64,000 nucleotides of DNA, taken from positions 11,003,542 to 11,067,541 of the forward strand of contig CM023534.1 of NCBI GenBank assembly GCA_013350335.1. Direction: 5' to 3'. Shown here one piece after another: positions 37,889 to 48,048 of this stretch. A program made the translations under genes and the position numbers. The notes under the pieces were generated by a model that worked only from the letters and a program-made list of their open reading frames with translations, did not search any database and was not told the origin of the DNA. How positions within the stretch are numbered: position 1 is the stretch's first letter; every line of letters starts with the position of its first letter. Origin of the DNA: Chimonanthus salicifolius (Eukaryota; Streptophyta; Magnoliopsida; Laurales; Calycanthaceae).

Positions 37889-40090
37889 TCATGAAAAATG
37901 AGGTATTGGAATCAAGTACAAGTCGGATTTTCTACCCATGGTTACTCCAAAGGCCTCTTCCATCTCTAGTTCCTCTGGCTTCTTTGAATTAGGGAGCTTC
38001 CAATCATAGTAGTAGAGGAGTTGAGCAAGGGGAAGCAATGAATTGGCCAGTCCCATCGACATACCAGGGCATATCCTTCTACCAGCTCCAAAAGGAATGA
38101 ATTCAAAATTACAGCCCTTGAAATCAATTTCACTCCCATCAAATCTCTCAGGTTTGAAGCTCTCAGCATCATCCCAATATTTTGGGTCTCTTCCAATTGC
38201 CCAAACATTGATCAAGGACTCTTGTCTTGATGGGTATCTCGTATCCTTCTATTATACATCTCTCTCTACATTCTCTTGGCAGTATTAAAGGTAGAGGTGG
38301 GTGTAACCTTAGAGTCTCCTTGAGGACTGATTTCAAGTAGTGTAATTTCTTGGTGTCACTCTCATCAAATTTTGACTTTCCTCCTAGCACTTGTCTCACC
38401 TCAACTTGTGCCTTCTCCATCACTACAGGGTTTCTCATCAACTCTGCCATCACCCATCCCATTGTTGTAGATGAAGTCTCTGTCCCAGCGGCAAACATGT
38501 CCTGTAAAAAGAAAGAAAAAAAAATATTGTTTTAAATCCACATAATGTGCTAGTATTTTGAGATGGATTCTTAGCCTTAACAAGTGATATCAGAATCAGA
38601 TTTTAGGCTGCCTCATGTGGACTCAGGAGATCCCTCAAGTGAAAGGAATAGTTGTCCTCGTTCGAGGAGGGATTGTTGGAATTAGCAAACTAGTATCACA
38701 TTAGAAGTATAAAAGAAGATCTAGAGATTTATAAAGGACATGAGCCACTCCACCTAATGGACTAGCCTTTTGAGATGGATACTCAATCCTAATATTTAAT
38801 ACTTCTAAATTATTGGGTTTGTTGATATTAAATAAAGAAGTGCTCTATATAATCAAATAATAGAACATTTTATTCATAAAAAAATAATTTATTTAATGAC
38901 GGTGATGATGATAATAAATAATAGATACCATAAACATCACGATCACCATCAATAAACACTTCAGTACGTCACCTATGTTTTTTTTAGAAGGATAGGAAAT
39001 GCTCTTTTTCAAATGCCAAAATTATTTTAGTGTTCTTTTTTACAATGACGAATAAAAGAGGTTGAGTAAAACTTTGAATGCACGTAGCTTTTATAAGTGA
39101 AAGCATCATTAATACAAAATGCAAACCTGTAACTTTTTGTTCTTGAACCAAAATTATGTCTACATGATCCACATTCAAAGCCAAAGTAGTTAGAATAGAG
39201 ATACTTGCCAAGAGAACGGATTTTATGTTGTTGGTTGTTAATGGAAACTCAAGGTCCCCATTCTTCTGAATTTGCAAAAGAACATCAACCAAATCCTCCT
39301 GTGTCTTGTCCTCAGTTTTCTTTGCTTTGTGTGCTTCAATAATGTCATCTAGTATCCTATCAAACTTCTGATGAATGTGTTCTAGCCGAAACTTCATTCC
39401 AGTAATAACCCGAACAAATTTCAATGACGGGAAGATATCACCCAAATCAAAACCGGAAAAAAGTTTCAGTGCTTCTTTCAAAATTTGCAGGAATGCTTCT
39501 TGATCTTTGCATTTCTTACCAAATACAGCCCGACCAACAATATTGTTGATCAATGAGAGAAACTTCTCAGTAAAGTTTACCGGAGAACAACCTGAGTTTG
39601 ATATTGATTGGATTAGATTTGAAACTTCCTCTTCTCTTATGTGTCGAAATGATTCAACACGCTTAGCACTCAAAAGCTCTAGCATACAGATCTTGCGCAG
39701 TTGTCTCCAATAGTTTCCATATGGAGCAAAAACTACATCTGTACAACCATTGAACACTATCTCTGCGCCCAAGAGCGAAGGCCGATCTGCAAAATTTAGA
39801 TCATGGGTTTTCATGATTTCCATGGCAACTGCTGGTGAAGAGACTACAATGGTAGACAACTGACCAAGCCTCAAGTGCATAAGAGATCCATGTTTATTTG
39901 CCAAATCTCTAAGGTAGATATGTGGAGATGACCCAATCAATTGATGCAGATTTCCAATGATGGGCAGTCTCCATGGTCCTGGTGGAAGTTTTGTAGCTTG
40001 GTTTTGGGTGAACACACTTTTCTTCAAGACCATGAAGATGAAAATTAGGAAGGAGAAGATGAGAGGCAAGGGAGAGTTCTGCAATTCCAT
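37889..40090 (-). pseudogene. Cytochrome P450, CYP71D-like (copy C): frameshift and GC splice donor
   Basis: Exon 1 (40090-39209, 294 codons) is open, with [14 protein letters not shown] and the usual SRS1 region. Exon 2 (38501-37889) is 613 nt instead of 612. An extra A at 38214-38215 (GATCAAGGACTC where copy E has GATCAGGACTC) shifts the frame after KTRVL, about residue 390. The I-helix (AGTETS) and ExxR lie before the break; PERF and the heme loop PFGAGRRICPG lie after it in another frame, so the product would lack its heme ligand. The intron starts with GCAAGT instead of the GTTAGT of copies A, B, D and E; GC-AG introns can splice. A TRIM remnant lies in the intron (38549-38793). The break is either real decay or one assembly error; everything else is well preserved, so the loss would be recent. 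Confidence 0.88.
38549..38793 (+). mobile_element. TRIM remnant in the intron of P450 C
   Basis: A partial left LTR ends in CCTTAACA at 38582, followed by a primer-binding-site-like TGATATCAGAAT (initiator-Met tRNA type), a short internal segment, the purine tract CGAGGAGGGA and a right LTR starting TGTTGG at 38674 and reaching CCTAATA near 38793. Confidence 0.75.
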
Positions 40091-40193
40091 GTTGGAGAAA
40101 GGGTAAGGATGGCGACTGGTTGGTACAAACGAAATATCTTTGATATGAAAAGAGATGAAATATTAGCACTTCCGAATTAGTGGTCAGGTGCAT

Positions 40194-40210
40194 GCATCTA
40201 TTTCTATAGT
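40194..40210 (-). promoter_or_regulatory. Promoter block of P450 C (TATA diverged)
   Basis: Minus-strand ACTATAGAAATAGATGC occupies the position of the TATA block in the sister copies, about 105-120 bases before the ATG, but TATAAA has become TATAGA. Confidence 0.45.
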
Positions 40211-40315
40211 CATTATGGGCTCCTGCCCTTTTTTTAAAAGGGATTTTATATGAGAATATTTCAAAAACAGAAATTTTGTGTCAGAGTATTTTTAAAAATT
40301 TAATCTGTTCAGAGC

Positions 40316-40728
40316 ACGGGTGGAAAAAAATGGCCCGGTCAATAATTCGGCAGATATGAATCTCTCTTTTTTTTTTTTTTTTTAAATATCAGTATTATTT
40401 TATTATTTTATTTTTTCTGAATTAAAAAATATAAAAAATTGAAAAAGAAACTGTTTTTAAAAAAAAAAATTTGAAAATGTAAATATCGGCTAATATCGGC
40501 CCATATTTTGACCCGAGCTCATTACCGTTTTGAATTTTTTTTTTTAAATACCGATATTAATCATATATGCCGATATCGGACCAATATATATCGACGATAT
40601 ATCGAGCATATCGGCCGATATGAAGGCTGTACGACCGATACAATACGTATTGATCGATATTATACGGTAGTTAAAACCCATATAATATCAGCCGATACGT
40701 TTCTTATAGGCCGGTATCTCGACCCCTA
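40316..40728. repeat. Element rich in ATATCGG / CCGATAT words
   Basis: The tract contains many copies of the palindromic words GATATC, CGATAT and ATCGGCCGAT, is bounded by CACGGGTGG on the left and CGACCCCTACC on the right, and encodes nothing recognisable. A similar tract lies at 42153-42322. Confidence 0.6.
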
Positions 40729-40857
40729 CCCTCTGGCCGACGTTGATCTGCGCCCTGCCCTCTGGCCGACGCTGTAGTAGTTCCTGAGTGTTGTATTCCA
40801 TTCACCAATTAATCTCCGACCTGAACCTCAGCTCATGTACAAGCCTCTCTCTTGTTG

Positions 40858-40977
40858 ACACTCCATGTGATCTATTAATTTTCAACACATTTTATACTAC
40901 TCCAATATAAATGAGACAACTATTTTGAAACAATTCCAAAATCTATATAGGACAACTAATTTGAGAGAGAGAGTATA
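40858..40977. mobile_element. 5'-truncated Stowaway-like MITE
   Basis: The sequence from ACTCCATGTGATCT to GAGAGAGAGAGTA matches the interior and right end of the MITE at 32803-32948. The left inverted repeat is lost. Confidence 0.65.
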
Positions 40978-41524
40978 TAACTATTATTTTCACAGCCATA
41001 GTTAAATTTAAGTTAAAAGTCACATGTGAAACCTTTTTCTAAACATTTTTTAAGGTATAATACAAAGCTAGCAGGAATTGATTCCTCTTGAAGTGTGAAC
41101 ATGCACAGATCTGGTCGTGAGATTTGTCTTTTCTTCAGAATTCCTCCTCTCCAAACTAAACGGTAAGATTTCTCCAAGGCAAGAATTGATCCACAAAAGA
41201 TTCCAAGAATCTTTTATTTCCTTTGATCTTTTTCTTTTCTTCTTATGAGCTCTCACTCTTGCTATTGAGTGAGACGTAAGTGTATAATGCAGGATATATC
41301 GACTGGTGGAAACCTCCAAAATGGAGTCTGTCAAGGCATTGCCACTGAACCAATGATGAAGTTCTTAGATCTCTTTATGTGATGATACAACCCATCCTTC
41401 TGACATTAAATCTATGGCCGCCCTCCTAATACAGATTTTTTTTGGTTAGGAGACATAGAATAAAGTGAAATTCTCACTTTATCTTGTCTTTTCGTACCCA
41501 AATCTTAAGTAAAGTACAGTGGTG

Positions 41525-41710
41525 CATCGAGCGGTGCACCTATAGTTATGAGTAGTGCTCCTTTAATTATGAACGTTGCACCTTTAATTATGAGTGATGC
41601 ACCTATAATTATGAGCGGTTCACCGATCATTTCAAAATTAACTATAACTTTAGCGTGCAGAATCCATCCACAACAGTGCACCTATAATTATTAGAGGTGC
41701 ACGTATAATT
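41525..41710. repeat. Degenerate minisatellite, unit about GTGCACCTATAATTATGAGCG
   Basis: At least six diverged units of about 20-22 bp recur (GTGCACCTATAGTTATGAG, TTGCACCTTTAATTATGAG, ATGCACCTATAATTATGAG, GTGCACCTATAATTATTAG), in two runs around a unique stretch. No coding frame crosses it. Confidence 0.8.
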
Positions 41711-42152
41711 TCGTTTAGGGATTAAGAAGGGTGAATGGTAAAGTGGACTTCTCACATAAATTTTTTAAAACACGTGTCTCTTAACAAAAATATCCCGTAT
41801 TAGGATGGACAACCTAAATCCATTCAATCAATTCAACTTCTTATCGTATGAAAAAAGTGATATTTACTGTTAAATTAATAAGACTAACTGTTGAATAAAA
41901 ATTAATGCGTGAAAAGAAAAATCACCAAATGAGATGAATCTCACTTTTATTATATTGAGATCTTAACATATACCATTTGATATGAAAGAAGCCCATTGAA
42001 TGAACAATTTTGATGGATGAGATGAGGGACTCATCATGAAGAAAAGATAGATTCACAAAAAGATCTGTGCAGGTTCACACTTCACATTAGAGCCTTTAAC
42101 CCTTTCTACATTATAGAGTAGGGTAGTTGTAGTAGTGAGAATTATTACGATT

Positions 42153-42322
42153 CCCCCACCTCTGGGTCCGAATATCTATCGATACGAATCATATCGGCCG
42201 ATATGCCGATATCTCGGCCACATCATATCGACCGATATCACAATATCGATCGTTTTTGTAAAAAAAAAAATTAAGAAAAGAGAAAAATATATCGGCCGAG
42301 ACCGTTTTTTCAACCCCTGCCC
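42153..42322. repeat. Second ATATCGG / CCGATAT-rich element
   Basis: Words such as ATATCGGCCGATATGCCGAT and ATATCGACCGATATC are packed into about 150 bp, and the right end is TTCAACCCCTGCCC. It is the same type of sequence as 40316-40728. Confidence 0.6.
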
Positions 42323-43774
42323 AGTCTGTTTGGATAAAGCATTTCTCAATTACACTAGTAACAAGTGGTAGCTCTATTCCCTAAATATAATTACCGCAGT
42401 GTGAGTTGGTCTCGACGTCAGTCTCTGCTGGCATGCTATTATATTTGTTCACCCTTCAATTAAAAATATTTAACTAAGAAGACATCATTATTGCATAAAA
42501 TACAGATGATGATAATATTATCTAATTAATCACATGTAATGATTTTAATTTTCTTTTGACATTGAGGATTTTGTTGAATTACCAGAGAACTAAGACAAGA
42601 GACAAAGCATCATTGGATATAAACAATAGGCATCTTGCATGTCGTGTTGAAGGAAAAAGCCAGATGTGAAGTGTCAATTACCCGACACAAACAAAGACGA
42701 CCAGCTGATGAGGAAGAGATGAAGTTGGTAGCCGAGTCTATGAAAAAACTTAGATAAATTACCTAAGACCATGGCGATACTCACATGGGTAAAGTTTAAT
42801 TGGTTGCCCTCCATTTAATGAAGCGGAAGCTTGCGGGTTCAAACTCTTATGGCCTAATCTTGATGTATTTTAGGAGTAGTGTACTCATCTGTGGAGGTTT
42901 TAGTAGGACTGTGTTTAAATTTCCCTCACATTAATCTAAAATAAAATTAAAAGACGATTGCAATAACTACTTAGTTTTAATTTTTAAACCTGGAGATAAA
43001 TATAAAATGCAGTAAAAAAGATAACTTTTTGAAATTTGAAATATATCTACCGTATAATATACATATTGGTAATATATCGGCATATATATATAATTCAGTC
43101 CCTATATATAATTTTTTTATTTTTTTATTTCAAAAAAATCAGCCGATATTTTCCAAAAAAAAAAATTTAATTTTTTTGAGACTTTGAATTTAATTGCCTA
43201 AGTATCTGTAAAAAATATATAATTGCATCCATGATTTATTTTAACATTTTGTCACATATTTCCAACTTGCTATGCTCTCTTCCAAGTATATAATAATGTT
43301 TTTCAATGTCCTGGAGTGTGAGTAATTAATACATCACAGCTTATGTGAGTCAAAAAATGATAATAAATCTCCTGAAAGTTTGGATTTTATGGTACAGGAG
43401 ATTCCTTTGGTTGGTCTTTAAGATGCCTTCTGATTTTTTTTTTTTATATCTTCTAGGACAGAAGAAAATAAACATAATTCTATGTGATTAAAGAATTGCT
43501 GCTGTCGTCATTTGTAAAGTTGTATTTTACAGGTAACTATTATTTTCACATAATGCAAATTTTAAATTTAAATTATCTACAGGCATATTTAAATTTAAGC
43601 TCAAAGTCACATGTGAAACGTTTTTCTAAACATTTTTTTAAGGTATAATACCAAGTTAGCAGGCATTGATTCCTCATGCACAGATCTGCTTATGAGATCT
43701 GTCTTTGTTCAGGATTCCTCCTCTCCAAAATCAATTCCATCTGATCTCCCCTGCATCTTCGTAAGATAAAAAAC

Positions 43775-43965
43775 CCACCAGGTGAGTAGCTCAAATGGTC
43801 CTTTGGATGGGGTTTGCTCTCTCATGTTTCGGGATCAAACTTTGGTGTTACCACCTGATTTATCTGGGCCAGTTATATAGGCAATGGCGATGCGGGCCTC
43901 AGGGGATTAGTCTTATTGGATCAATACCTAAGGGATACTTCCGTTATAAAAAAAAAAAAAAAATT
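43775..43965 (+). mobile_element. SINE with poly-A tail
   Basis: The head GTGAGTAGCTCAAATGGTC is tRNA-like, a box-B-like GGGATCAAACTTTGG follows about 50 bp later, and the copy ends in a poly-A run (about 43948-43963). No clear target duplication was seen. Confidence 0.6.
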
Positions 43966-44224
43966 CTCATGAAATTGGTCTTTATCTTTTCTCATGTGAA
44001 AATAGGCAAACATGCCCTTAAAGTAAAATCATGTAAGAATACAACGGCCATTTTAGCTCATTTAGCGGAACTATATGTTTATAAATAATTGTATGGTAAT
44101 TACACATATCATTATTATATTAATCCATATAAAATGTAATTACATTACTCAAACAAAATTATGCTAGTGAAATTTGAAATTGGACTTTAGGTAAGTTTGA
44201 GTTTCACTTTGTTCGAGTATTTTA

Positions 44225-44371
44225 ATCTACAATGCGTTCTGATTGGCTGCGAGTGAAAAGTCCTCATCTATATTATGGGTCTAACTTTAGTGTGCCTTAG
44301 GAATAATGGGTTCTTCCGTGGAGGTTTTACGTTGGGTATCCTACCGTTTTCTACACGTAAATTCAAAAAAA
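44225..44371 (+). mobile_element. SINE-like 3' tail
   Basis: The segment TGGAGGTTTTACGTTGGGT, then TATCCTACCGTTTTC and ACGTAAATTC plus an A-run, recurs at about 36455-36540 (+) and, reversed, at about 35069-35120. This marks a dispersed family whose copies share a 3' end. Confidence 0.5.
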
Positions 44372-44389
44372 AATATTAATATAATGGTT

Positions 44390-44550
44390 TTTAACGCATT
44401 AATGGTTAAGAACCTATTTTAAGAAGAGGGAGTTGTGAGTTTGATTCTCACTCTATTTCCTAAATTTATTCAATGTGTGTAGATAGAGAGGTTTCTACAT
44501 GCCACTAAGATTAATTGGATGTTTTAAGAGACTTGAACACTTTGGTCATC
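44390..44550 (+). mobile_element. SINE of the 47800 type, diverged
   Basis: It shares with 47800-47975 the order TTAAGAA.., GGGAGTT..GTGAGTTTGATTC (box B region), ACTCTATTT.., and an ending in ACACTTTGGTCATCAAAA. Confidence 0.55.
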
Positions 44551-46587
44551 AAAAGCATATAATATTTTTTTATTTTTTTATTAAAAGCAATGAAAAGATT
44601 TTAATAAAAAATTAATATTAACCAGAAAGGTTTCAAAATTATGGCATTAAAAAATTACGAGAAATGAAATCTTGGATCGATTATAAATGTTTTTGGATTT
44701 TAAGATACGTGAGATTCTTTTGTTGGATGTGCACGAGGAAAGATGCCTAGGACTCTGTTATGATTATGATTCATTATCTTCTGGGTCCAAAGAAAATTAA
44801 CATCAATCATTGTTTAATGAATTATTGTTGCCATCATTTGTATTATTTTCACATAATGCAACTAAACTTTTTTAATTAAATTTAAGTTCAAAGTCACATG
44901 TGGAACCTTTTTTTAAATATTTTTTCAGGTATAATACAAAGTTAGCATATTTTTTTTTTTAACGTTGGTAAGTAATCATTCAAAAGGGGGAGAAACTTCC
45001 AGAAGAAATCTTTTATTTTCTTTTTTTTTCCCAATAGCTGGACTAGCAACGATTGGTAGCCCTATTCTCTAAATATAATAACTGCAGTGTGGGTTGGTCT
45101 GGACGTCCGTCTCCACTGACATGGTATTATATTTGTTAGCCTTTCAAAAAAAAATATTTAACTAAGAAGACAGCAGTATTGCATAAAATACAGATGATGA
45201 TAATATTATCTAATTAATCACATGTAATGATTTAATTTTTTTTTTTGTACGTATAGAATGTTGGAATAATTAAAGTTATTATCTAATTAGGCTTTCTAGT
45301 TTGAGTTTACCTTTAATTAAGAGGTGTATTTGATTTATAATTAATTAAGTGTTTGAATCTGAGTGTGATAATTTTAGAGTCGGTTAGATGCTATAAATAT
45401 ATGTAATAGCATAGTATTTAATATAATACACAGTTTTATCTTTTCTATAGAGAATTTTGTTGGAACACGAGAACTAAGACAAGAGATAAAGCATCATTGG
45501 ATGTAAACAATAGGCATCTTGCATGTCGTATTTGAAGGAAAAACTTCGATAAAATCATGCTCTTGTTTTTTAAAATCTAACAAATAGAAATTATATCATT
45601 ATCATTATAAGACATAATCCTATTTATTATGGTTCAAATTTTAAATTCTATTTTACTATTTAACTCTATCATAAATTATACCAATAGTCATTCTACTATC
45701 TAAATTTTTATAGACATTAAAAGCCTCTATTTTTATAAAGTGTATAACTATATTAATTTAGATACTAATATTAGAGATAATTATAATTTTATGAAGATAT
45801 TTTCATTTTTTGGATTATAATAAAATGATAACGATGTCTTGACATCAAGAATAAGAGCTCTGATCTATGATATTCCATTTCGTGCAACATTTAGTATGGG
45901 TCAGCTTGCTCCAACAATTGCAAATTAAAATACAAGTTTGTCAAAGGCACAAGTGTGACGAGTATGAATTAATAAAAGTCAACTCGCTAGATGTTCATAT
46001 GTCTCTGATGAAAGGAGAGAGTCCATTTCATTTATTAATAATCAAATACATCAAAATAAAGATAAATTTTTAAGATAATATAAATTTGGGTAAGATGTCA
46101 TTCAAAGGGGAGAAAAATCCGAAAAAGAATTACAAAAATGGAAGAGGTAAGCTGCCTCAAAAAGAAAAGCATATAGATCAAGCCAAAAGTATGCAAGCCC
46201 TAGCAGAACTCGATGTAGAAGAAGTCAATTAGATATGCCACAAAAGAGGATCACAAGATCCATACTTGAAGCTACTGTGAACAAGATTGCTTATGCAATA
46301 GGCCAACACCGAATCAATAATATAAATAGAAGAAAATAAAGATAATTAGATAATGTTAATCTTAAGGGACTCTATCACACCGTCCGCAAGCTGTAACATG
46401 TATGGAATAACACAAAGCTTGAAAATGACAGGAATGACAGATGAATAGTAGCATACTGACGGGCTAGGAGATGATGAGTTGAATAAGCAGCACACTGATT
46501 GACGGCTAACTGACAGTACACTAATTGATATGATGAATTGACATCACACTGAATGAGTGTGAAAATTAATTGAATTGACAATAGCTT

Positions 46588-46830
46588 CTCAATATTTTAG
46601 GTCTCTTTTAATTGCCCAAACAATGATTAGAATTCTTGTCTTGATGGGTATCTCGCATCTTTCTATTTCACCTCTCTCTACATTCTCTTAGGTACCAGTA
46701 AAGGTGCAGGAGGGTGTAACCTTAGGGTCTCCTTGAGGACTAACTTCAAGGAATTTAAGTTGTAGATGTCACTCTCATCAATCTTTTACTTCTCTCCAAC
46801 CACTTGTCTCACCTCAGCTTGTGCCTTTTT
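46588..46830 (-). pseudogene. Cytochrome P450 exon-2 fragment (K-helix region only)
   Basis: About 240 bp on the minus strand match exon 2 of copies A and G from the region after the I-helix (CAAGCTGAGGTGAGACAAGT) to the Ile-Gly-Arg segment before PERF. The I-helix, the heme loop and exon 1 are absent, and stops and small indels interrupt the frame (for example at the LVPRECRE equivalent near 46690). Its words (GGTACCAGTAAAGGTGCAGG on +) are closest to copy G. It is a relic of a further P450 copy. Confidence 0.85.
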
Positions 46831-48048
46831 GGTGCACAATCGAACAATAGCCGTTAATTATGATAAAGCTAAGACCATTTTGGGAATTCCTTTGCCTTCA
46901 AAGCATCAAGAATTTTGAGAGATTTTAGGTAACGTTTCATATATTTGAAGATTTATCTTTAATATTTTAAGAAAGACTCTTGCTAAACAAATTGCTAAAG
47001 AAACTAGAAAATAGGTGAAGTTTGTTCCTGAGAAGAGTCTGAAATTGATTTGCTTGTCGTAAATAAGGAGTAATTCAATCCCAATATTGGTTGCACCAAT
47101 TTATATTTTCGTAGCACCTTGTAATGACTTGTATTATCTATTATAGTTTAAGAAGTTTTATGAAAATATTAAAAATTACACAAGTATCATACAAACTACT
47201 ATATCAATCACATGCTGACAATTCTATTCAATTCCAAAAACAGCTGTAGCTTCATTTCATCACTTTTTTTTTTCTAAAAGAAATTTCAAAATGAAGATTA
47301 TTTTAGAGAAAAATTAAAAAAAAAAATGATAACAATAACTCAAAATAGATAAATCTAAAGAACAATGAGGTTCAATAAAAAATATCTTTCAAACGTGACA
47401 ACTTGAAGCCCTTCTAAGATTGCACCCGATGTAAATTTTAAGGTGAAAATCCTTGAAATAGATCTTTTCTTTTTTTAAAAAAAAATATTTTAAACAATGA
47501 TTTCATATGATGGAATTTTGGGTCATAATTGGACTCATATTATGCTCCATATAGACAATCAATGTGTTTGAGGTAGACTTAGATATTACACATTGCTGAA
47601 TTTCACAGTAACAGACTTGCATGCTTGAAGCAAATAACATAAAATGAAAAAAGGTTCTAATCCAAACAACTCATATAATGAAAAAGTAAAATTCCTAACA
47701 TTACTCCATTGACAACTCAGAAACATCTTGTAAATGGAAAATTACCACCAATTTTCAAGCCCAACAATATTTTAGAAAAATAAAGCAGAAATGAATCTAA
47801 AGGAGTTAAAAGTGATAGACTAGGAATTTTGCTCAAGAAGCAGGAGTTATGGGTTTGATTCCAACTCCACTCAAAGGGCCACTGTCCATAAAGTTACCTG
47901 ATGTGGGTGGATGGAAGACTTGTAAATGCCTTGAGGATTAACCGAGTGCTCTTGAAAGACTGGCCATAAAAAAAAAAAGTAATAAGGGAGAAATGAGTGT
48001 TAAAAAAAGGGACTAGCCTTTTGAACCATCTCTCAATAGCCACTTGAT
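46831..48048. other. 3' flank of P450 D; duplicated spacer block
   Basis: Positions 46850-47260 match 30511-30980 and 35775-36060. About 47340-47720 matches the 3' flanks of copies B and C. The SINE at 47800-47975 is listed separately. No gene is present. Confidence 0.55.
47800..47975 (+). mobile_element. SINE inserted downstream of P450 D
   Basis: A tRNA-like head with box-B-like GGGTTTGATTCC and a poly-A tail (47966-47976). The matching flank of copy E (54465-54500) lacks it, so E supplies the empty site. Diverged direct repeats (AATAAAGCAGAAATGA and AATAAGGGAGAAATGA) border it. Confidence 0.7.

Larger units (their letters stand above)
40211..46587. other. Long repeat-dominated spacer between P450 C and the exon-2 fragment
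   Basis: No gene seen. Besides the listed elements it holds blocks shared with other spacers: about 42005-42760 matches 45040-45545, 57860-58470 and 63340-63500; about 43170-43740 matches 51965-52560; a block around GGTATAATACAAAGCTAGCA (41050) recurs near 43645, 44930, 50450, 50980, 52455 and 56870. Positions about 46080-46350 look like an antisense LINE-type 3' tail similar to 57136-57420, and 46375-46480 is related in reverse to 51640-51730. Confidence 0.55.

Noticed and set aside
41525..41710. Regularly spaced short repeats resembling a CRISPR array
   Set aside because: Units are contiguous, diverged and without unique spacers, in a plant nuclear context; it is a minisatellite.
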